A stretch of 64,000 bases of DNA from Effusibacillus dendaii (GTDB lineage Bacteria; Bacillota; Bacilli; Tumebacillales; Effusibacillaceae). The stretch covers positions 3,189,001 through 3,253,000 of the forward strand of contig NZ_AP023366.1 in the NCBI RefSeq assembly GCF_015097055.1, read 5' to 3'. The notes under the pieces are model-generated. The model saw only the letters and a list, made by a program, of their open reading frames with translations, was not told the DNA's origin and ran no database searches. The position numbers and the translations under genes were made by a program. The stretch's first letter is position 1. Each line of letters begins with the position of its first letter. Of the stretch, positions 50,677 through 58,006 are shown in pieces.

Positions 50677-52578
50677 ATGCTGACCGTCTCTGAAAACGGG
50701 CGCTCGCTTCGCTGCCTGCCCGGGCGTGTTCGAATCGAAATCAATGGATTGAAGAACAATCCCCTGTTACGGGATCTTATCGCCCGGCGATTTGGCCAGA
50801 TAGAGGGAGTGACGACTGTAAAGGCGTGCCTGGTGACAGGGAGAGTGCTGCTCTGTTATGACGAAAATCGCGTTTCGTTCGGTAAACTGTATGAGACTGT
50901 ACAGGCGTTGGAAAACCAGCACGAGCAAGTAACAAAAATGGAGCAGGAAGTCGCGGTTGCCCGCCAGTCGATGGTGGCGGAAACAAGCTCCATTTTTATA
51001 CCGCAGCCGACCCATCCCCCCCTTCCAAACGGCGATCGTGTCCCGTCTGAAAAAAAAATTCCGGTGCCATTGATCGCATCTGTCGCCGGATTGGGAGTCA
51101 TCGGCATCAAACAGTTGTTGACCGGCGGAGCCTCCGCATTGGCGCAAAATCTGCCGCTTTTTTATCTGTCCGGCCTGGTTGCCATTGTCTCGGGCTATCC
51201 GTCGATCAGCCGAACCATCCAAAGAATCATGCCGGTTGCGGATCAGAAATTCAATCCGATTTTTGCAGGTGCGCTGATTCTTGCTCTGCTTCGCGAAAAT
51301 TTGCCTGTACTCGGTACGCTCAGTCTCATCCAATACCTCAATTGGAAACGGGAGTGCGCTTTACGAAACGGAACTTTGCAAACCACCCGTCCGGAGTCGG
51401 ACACGGCTGTGCAAAGATACTGTCAAACAGCCGAAAAAAGAGGATTTCTGTTAGCCGCAGCCACACTGCTTTTGACCCGCAGCCCGCTTGTCAGCCTGGC
51501 TGTCCTGTTGGCGTCGAATCCCCGACCGGCCGCCATGTCTGAAGAATATGCCTGGAACCAGGCAGCATTAACAGCGGCGGAACGGGAGTATCCACTGCCT
51601 GAAAACGGATCGATCGAGCAGATGGCACGTACCCGATTGCTTTTGGTCGAAGACACGTCGCTTCTTTTTCGTATTGATCCGGAAGCGGCAATTGAATGTG
51701 TTGCGGACGGCGATGATGAGGCAAAAATATGGTGCGAAACGGCCGCTCTTCTGCGCAAAAGCGATCATCCGTGGAAAGCGGAGGTGATTCGCAATGCGGA
51801 AGCAACCGGTCGGACGATGCGGACCGCTTTTTACGTGGAGGAAGAACCGCAAGGCGTCAAAGGCATGATTAACGGAACCGAGTTTTTGATAGGCGAGAAA
51901 CATTTCATAATAAAGAACCATGTGGATTGGAAAGAATATGAACAGACGAGCAGGCAGTTGGAAGAGGAAGGATACCAGATTCAGTTTGTGGCAAAACAGA
52001 TGGCCCGCCGGAAAGTATGCATGGGAGTGCTGTATCGCAAAACGGGGAACTGCACACCTGAATATTACAGGCTGACCGATTTGTGCCGCGAGCATCAAAT
52101 GCAGCTTGCCGTTTGGAAAAACAGTCTGCGCATCGACAGGCAAACGCTGCGCAAACATGGAATTCGGCACGGATGGTTATCCTGTCCGGAAGAATGGGCG
52201 ATCAGGCGAATCGCGCGGTTACGGCAGCGGGGGGAAGAAGTGATGCTCGTTTCGGGAAATGTATCCCCGTTTTTACCTGTGCGGGTTCCGACTGTCCCGA
52301 TCCGGCAAATCGGGGAAACCGGTCCGGTTTTCCAATATTCCCGCCGAATCGGGCGGATGATTCAGCATCATTTGGCTGCAACGAAATGTTGGAATCTGCT
52401 GGGGCTTTTGTCCATATTTTTTTACGGGGTTTCGGCTGTTGTAATAAATGCGCTGTCAGATGCGGTGATGCTGTTGTTTCTGGCCCGATCGAAATGGATT
52501 TGCGAAAAAGGCGGGCCGCGGTCGGGGGCTTCAGATGAAACGCTGCCACGAGCTGGCTTCAGCCAGTTAGCTATCTAA
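50677..52578 (+). CDS. HMA-containing P1B-like pseudo-ATPase
   Basis: The 633-residue product begins with the same Cys-less HMA-like domain as the two pumps (LPGRVRIEINGLKNN, then TGRVLLCYDE, residues 12-65). Four membrane segments and a degenerate P1B core follow: GYPSISRTI, a soluble domain with the HP motif KSDHPWKAE (His 364, Pro 365), VKGMINGTEFLIGEKHF, and two C-terminal helices. DKTGT is replaced by EDTSLL (residues 325-330), and CPC and GDGVND are missing. It cannot hydrolyse ATP by the P-type mechanism. The frame is intact, which suggests a structural or sensing role. Confidence 0.8.
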   Translation: MLTVSENGRSLRCLPGRVRIEINGLKNNPLLRDLIARRFGQIEGVTTVKACLVTGRVLLCYDENRVSFGKLYETVQALENQHEQVTKMEQEVAVARQSMVAETSSIFIPQPTHPPLPNGDRVPSEKKIPVPLIASVAGLGVIGIKQLLTGGASALAQNLPLFYLSGLVAIVSGYPSISRTIQRIMPVADQKFNPIFAGALILALLRENLPVLGTLSLIQYLNWKRECALRNGTLQTTRPESDTAVQRYCQTAEKRGFLLAAATLLLTRSPLVSLAVLLASNPRPAAMSEEYAWNQAALTAAEREYPLPENGSIEQMARTRLLLVEDTSLLFRIDPEAAIECVADGDDEAKIWCETAALLRKSDHPWKAEVIRNAEATGRTMRTAFYVEEEPQGVKGMINGTEFLIGEKHFIIKNHVDWKEYEQTSRQLEEEGYQIQFVAKQMARRKVCMGVLYRKTGNCTPEYYRLTDLCREHQMQLAVWKNSLRIDRQTLRKHGIRHGWLSCPEEWAIRRIARLRQRGEEVMLVSGNVSPFLPVRVPTVPIRQIGETGPVFQYSRRIGRMIQHHLAATKCWNLLGLLSIFFYGVSAVVINALSDAVMLLFLARSKWICEKGGPRSGASDETLPRAGFSQLAI

Positions 52579-52610
52579 ACGGTTGAATATGCATACAGGA
52601 GGTTTTCACT

Positions 52611-52874
52611 GTGCCATCGACAAAACTAAAGAAAGTTGTGACAGGTGTTGCGCTCACGCTGGCTGCACCGGTCGTCTTGCCGATCGCCAAAAACGTCCTG
52701 CAGCCTTTGTTGGTGCTCGGCCGCAAGGGAGCTTCCGAACTGGCGAACCGGACGCGGTATGCGATGGAATATACGCGCGAAGAAATTGAAGACTTCATTG
52801 CGGAAGCGCAATTCGAACGTATGAAAAGAAAATTTGACAGAGAACTGGGTTTGACACCGGAAGAAAATAAATAA
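52611..52874 (+). CDS. Small membrane-anchored protein (DUF5132-like)
   Basis: The 87-residue product from GTG 52611 has the site AGGAGG. It has one hydrophobic segment (GVALTLAAPVVLPIAKNVLQPLLVLG) and a charged C-terminal helix (EYTREEIEDFIAEAQFERMK). Size, helix and position beside HMA/P-type ATPase genes fit DUF5132, but I cannot confirm that without a profile search. It probably associates with the neighbouring pseudo-ATPase or pumps. Confidence 0.65.
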   Translation: MPSTKLKKVVTGVALTLAAPVVLPIAKNVLQPLLVLGRKGASELANRTRYAMEYTREEIEDFIAEAQFERMKRKFDRELGLTPEENK

Positions 52875-52891
52875 CGGAAGGATGCCGGAAA

Positions 52892-53143
52892 ATGGAAACT
52901 ACACAAACGATAGAAGCAGGCACGGAGCAAACGATTGACGATCATCTGCGCATTGCGCTCTTCCATTTGGAAACCGCTTTAGACAAAAGCCTCACGGAGG
53001 TATTGGCAAACCAGGACCGAAAAAAGGAAATCGGGCAAAAGTGGGAACAGTTTCTCGGCCATTTTTTTAATCAAATTCGGGAAAAGGGTAAGCAGCATCG
53101 TGTCAATCTGCTCAGTTGGATTTCTTTCCCGAGATTCCGCTAG
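52892..53143 (+). CDS. Small soluble helical protein of P-type ATPase cluster
   Basis: The 83-residue product has no signal or membrane segment. It is predicted helical and charged (DDHLRIALFHLETALDKSL, KKEIGQKWEQFLGHFFNQI) with a basic, aromatic tail (HRVNLLSWISFPRFR) that could contact the membrane. It follows the DUF5132-like gene by 17 bp and ends at a strong terminator, so it is the last gene of the cluster. No family is recognised. Confidence 0.65.
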   Translation: METTQTIEAGTEQTIDDHLRIALFHLETALDKSLTEVLANQDRKKEIGQKWEQFLGHFFNQIREKGKQHRVNLLSWISFPRFR

Positions 53144-53162
53144 GCAGGCGGGATTGACCTGA

Positions 53163-53218
53163 AAAACAGGACTGTTCCGGCAAGCGGTTTTCGCTGCTTG
53201 CCGAGACGGTCCTGTTTG
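53163..53218 (+). terminator. Terminator of P-type ATPase cluster
   Basis: AAACAGGAC and TCCGGCAAGC pair with GCTTGCCGAGA and GTCCTGTTT around GGTTTTC. A long, almost perfect stem separates the ATPase cluster from the aromatic operon. Confidence 0.8.
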
Positions 53219-53348
53219 CGTTGTAAGAGGAACTTACGTAAAGCGTTTCACATACAGGAACAAATCTATTCTGTTTAATGACCGCATTGTGTAATTTTAA
53301 AATATTACGACAGTTAGAATCGATTTATCAAAATGGGGAGGATGCCGA

Positions 53349-54173
53349 ATGACAATCGAATTAGGGGTACTGACAGCCCATGTGCCACGTATTTGCGACA
53401 AGGATAAAGTTCCGGATTTTCAAAAAGAGATGGTAGAGTCGATGAATCAGGTTGCGCAAACCATTTCCAATTTGAAACCGGACGTGATTGTGCTTGTTTC
53501 CACACATTGGACGGGAACCTTCCATCATTTTGTCGATGCGACTCCGCTTCATAAAGGAATTTTGACAGCGGTGGAATGTCCGGAATTGATTTCGGATGTT
53601 CATTATTTCTATCCGGGCGATCATCAGTTGGGCAGTCAACTGGCAGAAGCCGGCAAGGAATTGGGAATTCCGGTGGTTGCCATAAATGACCCTACTTATA
53701 TTTGGGATTACGGTACACTGGTTCCGCTTCGGTATCTGGTTCCCAATGAAGATATTCCGGTTGTCGAGCTGTCGATTAACTGGTCGGCCAGTTTGGATGA
53801 AACGTATGAGTGGGGAAAGGCGATCGGCAGGGTGATGCGGAACAGTGAGAAGCGGTGCGTGTTTGTATCGAGCGGCGCATTGGCGCACAATTTGGTGCGG
53901 GGTCCTGAGAAAATGCCGACATTGTCCGAACGGGCGTTGGAAAATCAGTTTATCGAGTATATGGTAAAAGGTGAGGCGATTTCTGCCAGGGAGATGCTTC
54001 CGCAGTTTGCCCGCGCCGCCGGAGTGGAATCGGGTGGACGCCACCTTGCCATGCTGCTTGGCGTGTTGGAGCCGGGATTCCGAGGGCAATTTCTGGGGTA
54101 TGGACCGTCATCCGGGAGCGGCAATGCGATTATGACTTTTTCACTGAACCAGGCCGCCGAGAAAGTTTCCTGA
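53349..54173 (+). CDS. Class III extradiol ring-cleavage dioxygenase (LigB superfamily)
   Basis: The 274-residue product has the LigB-fold hallmarks: His in LGVLTAHVPRICD, VIVLVSTHWTG, DHQLGSQLAEAG and a C-terminal VFVSSGALAHNL. Such enzymes use Fe(II) bound by two His and one Glu to open catechol-type rings beside the hydroxyls. It heads an operon in the order of the protocatechuate 2,3-cleavage (pra) genes of Paenibacillus, so protocatechuate or a related catechol is the likely substrate. Catechol or 2-aminophenol remain possible. The site GGGGAGG is strong. Confidence 0.85.
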   Translation: MTIELGVLTAHVPRICDKDKVPDFQKEMVESMNQVAQTISNLKPDVIVLVSTHWTGTFHHFVDATPLHKGILTAVECPELISDVHYFYPGDHQLGSQLAEAGKELGIPVVAINDPTYIWDYGTLVPLRYLVPNEDIPVVELSINWSASLDETYEWGKAIGRVMRNSEKRCVFVSSGALAHNLVRGPEKMPTLSERALENQFIEYMVKGEAISAREMLPQFARAAGVESGGRHLAMLLGVLEPGFRGQFLGYGPSSGSGNAIMTFSLNQAAEKVS

Positions 54174-54195
54174 TCGCAACTGGACAAAGGGGTAG

Positions 54196-55749
54196 ATGGG
54201 GATGACGCACAAATCGTTGTCTGCAGTAGCAGTAGCAGAAAAGACAACCGAACTGAGGGAGTTTGACATACCTGCCATTCCGTCTCACGCAGGGCTCTTG
54301 AAGGTAGAAATCGTGGGTGTCTGCGGTACGGACGTGTCCTATTACAAGATGGTGAAAGAGCCGAGAATCCTCGGTCACCATGTGGTGGGACACATTGAGC
54401 AAATCGGGGAAGAGGCAGCCAACAGATGGGGAGTAAAGGAAGGCGACCGGGTGGCGATGGAGGAGTATATCCCCTGCGGGCAATGCAGCCATTGCCGTAC
54501 CGGAATGTATCGGGCCTGCGTGTTTACCGATCCGCGGGCAGGCGGCATCCGCTATGGAGCTGCCCCCATATCGATCCCCCCTTCCCTATGGGGAGGTTTC
54601 AGCCAGTATATGTTTAAACGGAAGAGGGAGAACCTATTCAACAGTTGGAGGAGCGGTGATACGGTTATGGCAGCAGGTGAACCGGTTTTTGCGATACGTT
54701 ATTGTCCCGCTTTCGGACATTCCTTGCAGGACCCGAAAAGCTTTTGGAACGAATTCTGGGTTTCCCGCGATCCGCTTGATCCGGATCATTTTGGAAAACA
54801 GAATGTCGGTATCTACCGTTTGCAAGTGCAGGGCCCGGATCGTCTGTCGCTGATGACCATACCCAGCCATGATATGGGAAAGCAAATTATGCTGGCGGAA
54901 AAGCATGGCACACCGTTCAAAATTGCCATCATGCTGGGCAATCATCCGGCTATTACGCTGTTTGCAGGAACACCGCTTGGTTATGCCGAATCGGAATATG
55001 CATATGCAGCAGCCATGATGGGGGACTCGATCGAGTTGACCCAATCGGGCAATGGGTTGGATATTCTGGCAAACTCCGAAATGGTGATTGAAGCGGAGCT
55101 GGTTCATGGAGAGCGCATTTTGGAGGGACCGTTTGGCGAATTTCCGGGGAGTTACAGCGGTGTTCGACGCGCACCGGTTTTCTGCGTGACCGCTGTGTCG
55201 CATCGAAAAAATCCCATTTTTGAGAATATCTATATCGGCAAAGGATGGACGGAGCATGATACGTTGATTGGCCTTCATACGTCGGTTCCGATCTATTCCC
55301 AATTGCGCGAAACATTTCCGGAAGTGGTGGCTGTCAACGCCTTGTACCAGCACGGATTAACCGGCATCATTTCGGTTAAAAACCGGTTCGGCGGATTTGC
55401 CAAATCGGTCGCGCTGCGTGCTCTGGGCACTCCGCACGGCGTCATGTATTTGAAAAATCTGATTATGGTCGATGAAGATGTCGATCCGTTTGACCTGAAC
55501 CAGGTGATGTGGGCGTTGTCGACACGTACCCGGGCGAATGACATTATGGTGCTGCCCAATATGCCCTTGGTCCCGGTTGACCCTTCAGCGGAAGTATCCG
55601 GCAAGGGTCATCGATTGATTATTGATGCCACCAGTTTTGCGCCGCCTGATACCACCGGACATGATGCGCGGATTGTATCGCCGCCCAGCGGCCCTGAAAT
55701 CGATCGGTTGGTCAAACAGATCCGTTCGCTGCAGGAGGGAATTAGATGA
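54196..55749 (+). CDS. Chimeric protein: zinc alcohol dehydrogenase N-terminus fused to UbiD decarboxylase
   Basis: Residues 1 to about 140 are the GroES-like domain of a zinc dehydrogenase: GVCGTDVSYY with catalytic Cys, GHHVVGHIEQIG, the structural zinc site CGQCSHCRTGMYRAC, then LWGGFSQYM, but no Rossmann domain follows. From about residue 190 it is UbiD: SRDPLDPDHFGKQNVGIYR, LEGPFGEFPGSYSG (catalytic Glu pair) and VDEDVDPFDLNQVMWALST. UbiD lacks its first 145 or so residues. The roughly 50 residues between match neither. It looks like a deletion joining two genes; an assembly error is the alternative. Confidence 0.8.
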   Translation: MGMTHKSLSAVAVAEKTTELREFDIPAIPSHAGLLKVEIVGVCGTDVSYYKMVKEPRILGHHVVGHIEQIGEEAANRWGVKEGDRVAMEEYIPCGQCSHCRTGMYRACVFTDPRAGGIRYGAAPISIPPSLWGGFSQYMFKRKRENLFNSWRSGDTVMAAGEPVFAIRYCPAFGHSLQDPKSFWNEFWVSRDPLDPDHFGKQNVGIYRLQVQGPDRLSLMTIPSHDMGKQIMLAEKHGTPFKIAIMLGNHPAITLFAGTPLGYAESEYAYAAAMMGDSIELTQSGNGLDILANSEMVIEAELVHGERILEGPFGEFPGSYSGVRRAPVFCVTAVSHRKNPIFENIYIGKGWTEHDTLIGLHTSVPIYSQLRETFPEVVAVNALYQHGLTGIISVKNRFGGFAKSVALRALGTPHGVMYLKNLIMVDEDVDPFDLNQVMWALSTRTRANDIMVLPNMPLVPVDPSAEVSGKGHRLIIDATSFAPPDTTGHDARIVSPPSGPEIDRLVKQIRSLQEGIR

Positions 55750-55973
55750 ACAGTTGTCCGCGCTGTGAAAATTCCAATACAAGGATGGAACATCGAGGGA
55801 AAAAGGGGAACCGGGTGATTTGGACCGTTTACTGTTGCAACGACTGTTCTTTCAGTTGGCGGGACAGTGAACCACAGGAAACAATTAATCCCCAAAAGAG
55901 GGATCCGTTTTTTCAAGTCGACCTGGACCGTTTCGATAAATATCCGGTCGTTCTGCCGCCCGGATTGATTTAG
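55746..55973 (+). CDS. Hydroxyarylic acid decarboxylase subunit D (VdcD/BsdD type)
   Basis: The 75-residue product has an N-terminal zinc ribbon (CPRCENSNT...CCNDCSFSWRDSEP) and the conserved tail FQVDLDRFDKYPVVLPP. It matches the small D subunit found with UbiD-like C and UbiX-like B subunits in non-oxidative phenolic acid decarboxylases (vdcBCD, bsdBCD). Its ATG overlaps the stop of the chimeric gene (ATGA). The D subunit is probably structural. Confidence 0.85.
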   Translation: MNSCPRCENSNTRMEHRGKKGNRVIWTVYCCNDCSFSWRDSEPQETINPQKRDPFFQVDLDRFDKYPVVLPPGLI

Positions 55974-55975
55974 AC

Positions 55976-56560
55976 ATGAAAATCATCGTCGGAATGTCTG
56001 GTGCCACAGGCGCTATTTTTGGTATTCGAATGTTGGAAGAATTAAAGGCACAGGGTGTGGAAACGCATCTTGTCATGTCGAAATGGGCGGAGGCTACCAT
56101 CCGGTTAGAGACTTCGCACAGCGTGGAGGAAGTCAAGAAGCTGGCTTCTTATACGTATTCGCCGATGGATCAAGCGGCGCCCATTTCGAGCGGTTCCTTT
56201 CGGGTCGATGGGATGGTGATCGCCCCTTGCAGCATGAAAACACTCGCTTCGATCCGCACCGGTTATGCGGGAGATTTGCTCGGACGGGCGGCGGACGTCA
56301 TGCTGAAAGAAAGAAAAAAGCTGGTTCTGCTGGTAAGGGAAACGCCATTTAACGATATTCATCTGGAGAATATGCTGGCGTTGTCGCGCATGGGTGCTGT
56401 CATGCTGCCGCCAGTGCCTGCTTTTTATAATCGGCCGTCATCGATTGACGAGTTAGTCAACCATATTGTAGCCCGCACTTTGGATCAGTTTGGGATTGAC
56501 AGTCACCTGACAAAACGGTGGAAAAGCGGGGAAGATCAGAAGGAGTTGGAGAGAGGATGA
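55976..56560 (+). CDS. UbiX-type flavin prenyltransferase (VdcB/BsdB)
   Basis: The 194-residue product has the UbiX signature: IIVGMSGATGAIFGIRMLEE (FMN binding), VIAPCSMKTLASIRTGYAGD and RETPFNDIHLENML. It makes prenylated FMN, the cofactor of UbiD decarboxylases. It starts 2 bp after the D subunit, so translation is coupled. Its presence argues that a UbiD enzyme is or was used in this operon, either the chimeric protein here or another elsewhere. Confidence 0.94.
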   Translation: MKIIVGMSGATGAIFGIRMLEELKAQGVETHLVMSKWAEATIRLETSHSVEEVKKLASYTYSPMDQAAPISSGSFRVDGMVIAPCSMKTLASIRTGYAGDLLGRAADVMLKERKKLVLLVRETPFNDIHLENMLALSRMGAVMLPPVPAFYNRPSSIDELVNHIVARTLDQFGIDSHLTKRWKSGEDQKELERG

Positions 56561-56567
56561 ATGCCGC

Positions 56568-56885
56568 TTGTCGATTAAAGTGTTCGTGGAATATAAGGTG
56601 AAGCCGGAACGTCGGGAAGAATACTTGAACAGCCTGCCGCAGCTGAGACAGAAACTTGAAAGCAGCGGCGCTCTGAACGTCCGGTTTTTTGCCGGAACTG
56701 ACCAGCCGCTGTTGTATGTGGAAGAGTTCTTTGTAAGCGGGATGGAACAGTATGAAACGATGAAACAGGCGCGAATCAGCCAAGCAGATGATTTCTGGGT
56801 CGAACAATCGAAACATGTGGAAGGCGGTCTGCAGAAAATCCACATCTGGGCGTTTTCGGAAATCGAAACTGAAAATAGAAAATGA
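56568..56885 (+). CDS. Antibiotic-biosynthesis-monooxygenase (ABM)-like small protein
   Basis: The 105-residue product from TTG 56568 has the site GAGAGGA. IKVFVEYKVKPERREEYLNS, then VRFFAGTDQPLLYVEEFFV, and a C-terminal IHIWAFSEI suggest a ferredoxin-like ABM/NIPSNAP-type fold. Such proteins act as small oxygenases or as accessory dimers in aromatic catabolism. It lies 8 bp after ubiX. The function is uncertain. Confidence 0.65.
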   Translation: MSIKVFVEYKVKPERREEYLNSLPQLRQKLESSGALNVRFFAGTDQPLLYVEEFFVSGMEQYETMKQARISQADDFWVEQSKHVEGGLQKIHIWAFSEIETENRK

Positions 56886-56891
56886 TGGGGG

Positions 56892-57860
56892 ATGGGCGTG
56901 GGAGAATTACTGGCTATTTTGGCACTCGTGTTGTTCTCTTCAAACATTATTTTGACAAAGGTTGCTGCGTCCCGCTTAAGTCTCAACCTGGGTTTCCTGA
57001 TCTCCGTTTCGGTTAACGTACTGTTTTCCGCATTGATCTTACTGGTTCAGTTTTTGTTCAGACCTGATCAAATCAACTGGAACACGATCGGTTTTTTACT
57101 GTTTTTGTTGTCCGGTTTTTTTAATACGTATCTGGGGCGGTGGTTTTTCTTCGACTCGATTGACAAGTTGGGACCGGCCAAAGCGAGCGCTTTCCAGATC
57201 AGCAACCCCTTATTTACTGTCCTGATTGCATGTGTGTTTCTCGGCGAACGATTAACTCTGCTTGACGGGATTGCCATTCTGACCGTTTTGGCAGGGTTGT
57301 TTCTGATCAGCTACGTACCGCGCGCATTTGCCAAAAAAGAGGTGGCGGCAACCGATCAACACATCATGGATCTGGAGCCGGAGGCGCGTCAACCGGGAAC
57401 GATCAGCAGGAAAAAAACGGTGCTCATGCAATCTGGAATCTTCCTGGCTCTTTCCAGCACGTTTTCCTATGCGGTTGGAAATGTGTTGAGGGGAGCGGCG
57501 ATTCACGACTGGAACCAGCCGATTTTAGGAGCTTTATTGGGAGCTGTCAGCGGTCTGGCTTTGCATTTTTTGACCAATTCGGGCACGCGGACAATCTGGC
57601 GTGATGTGAAGCGGGCAGACCGAAAAGGGCTCGTCATGTATATTGTCAGCGGAATGATGACGATATCGGCGCAGATTTGCGTCATTGCCTCCATGTGGTA
57701 CATACCGGTATCGTTGGCCAACTTGATCACCATGTCGACACCTCTGTTGGTGACACCCATGAGCTATTTTCTGCTGAAAAACCAAGAGGGACTGACGGTC
57801 AGAACCGTAAGTGGAATCGGGCTGGTGTTGATTGGGATCACCGCCATTGTGCTGATGTAA
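56892..57860 (+). CDS. EamA-family (DMT) transporter
   Basis: The 322-residue product has ten membrane helices in two EamA repeats: LLAILALVLFSSNIILTKVA, GRWFFFDSIDKLGPAKASAF, and the second half SSTFSYAVGNVLRGAA, IPVSLANLITMSTPLLV. A charged cytosolic linker joins the halves. Members move small metabolites or amino-acid derivatives in or out. In this operon it may export an intermediate or import an aromatic acid. It starts 7 bp after the ABM-like gene. Confidence 0.88.
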   Translation: MGVGELLAILALVLFSSNIILTKVAASRLSLNLGFLISVSVNVLFSALILLVQFLFRPDQINWNTIGFLLFLLSGFFNTYLGRWFFFDSIDKLGPAKASAFQISNPLFTVLIACVFLGERLTLLDGIAILTVLAGLFLISYVPRAFAKKEVAATDQHIMDLEPEARQPGTISRKKTVLMQSGIFLALSSTFSYAVGNVLRGAAIHDWNQPILGALLGAVSGLALHFLTNSGTRTIWRDVKRADRKGLVMYIVSGMMTISAQICVIASMWYIPVSLANLITMSTPLLVTPMSYFLLKNQEGLTVRTVSGIGLVLIGITAIVLM

Positions 57861-58006
57861 AATGGAAGGTTTTCAGGCGTTGTTCCACATACGAGAACGA
57901 ACAGCTTCAGTTTGCAAGCCGCTTTTTGTATTTTGAAAAAAATGCCTGTGATCTTTCGGCTCGATTGCAGGTACAAAACTGTTACTTATCACGGGAGAGT
58001 GTTTCT

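Noticed and set aside
57677-58006. Upstream extension of the semialdehyde dehydrogenase
   Set aside because: It reads through the end of the transporter gene in another frame; ATG 58007 has a proper site and the N-terminus fits the family.
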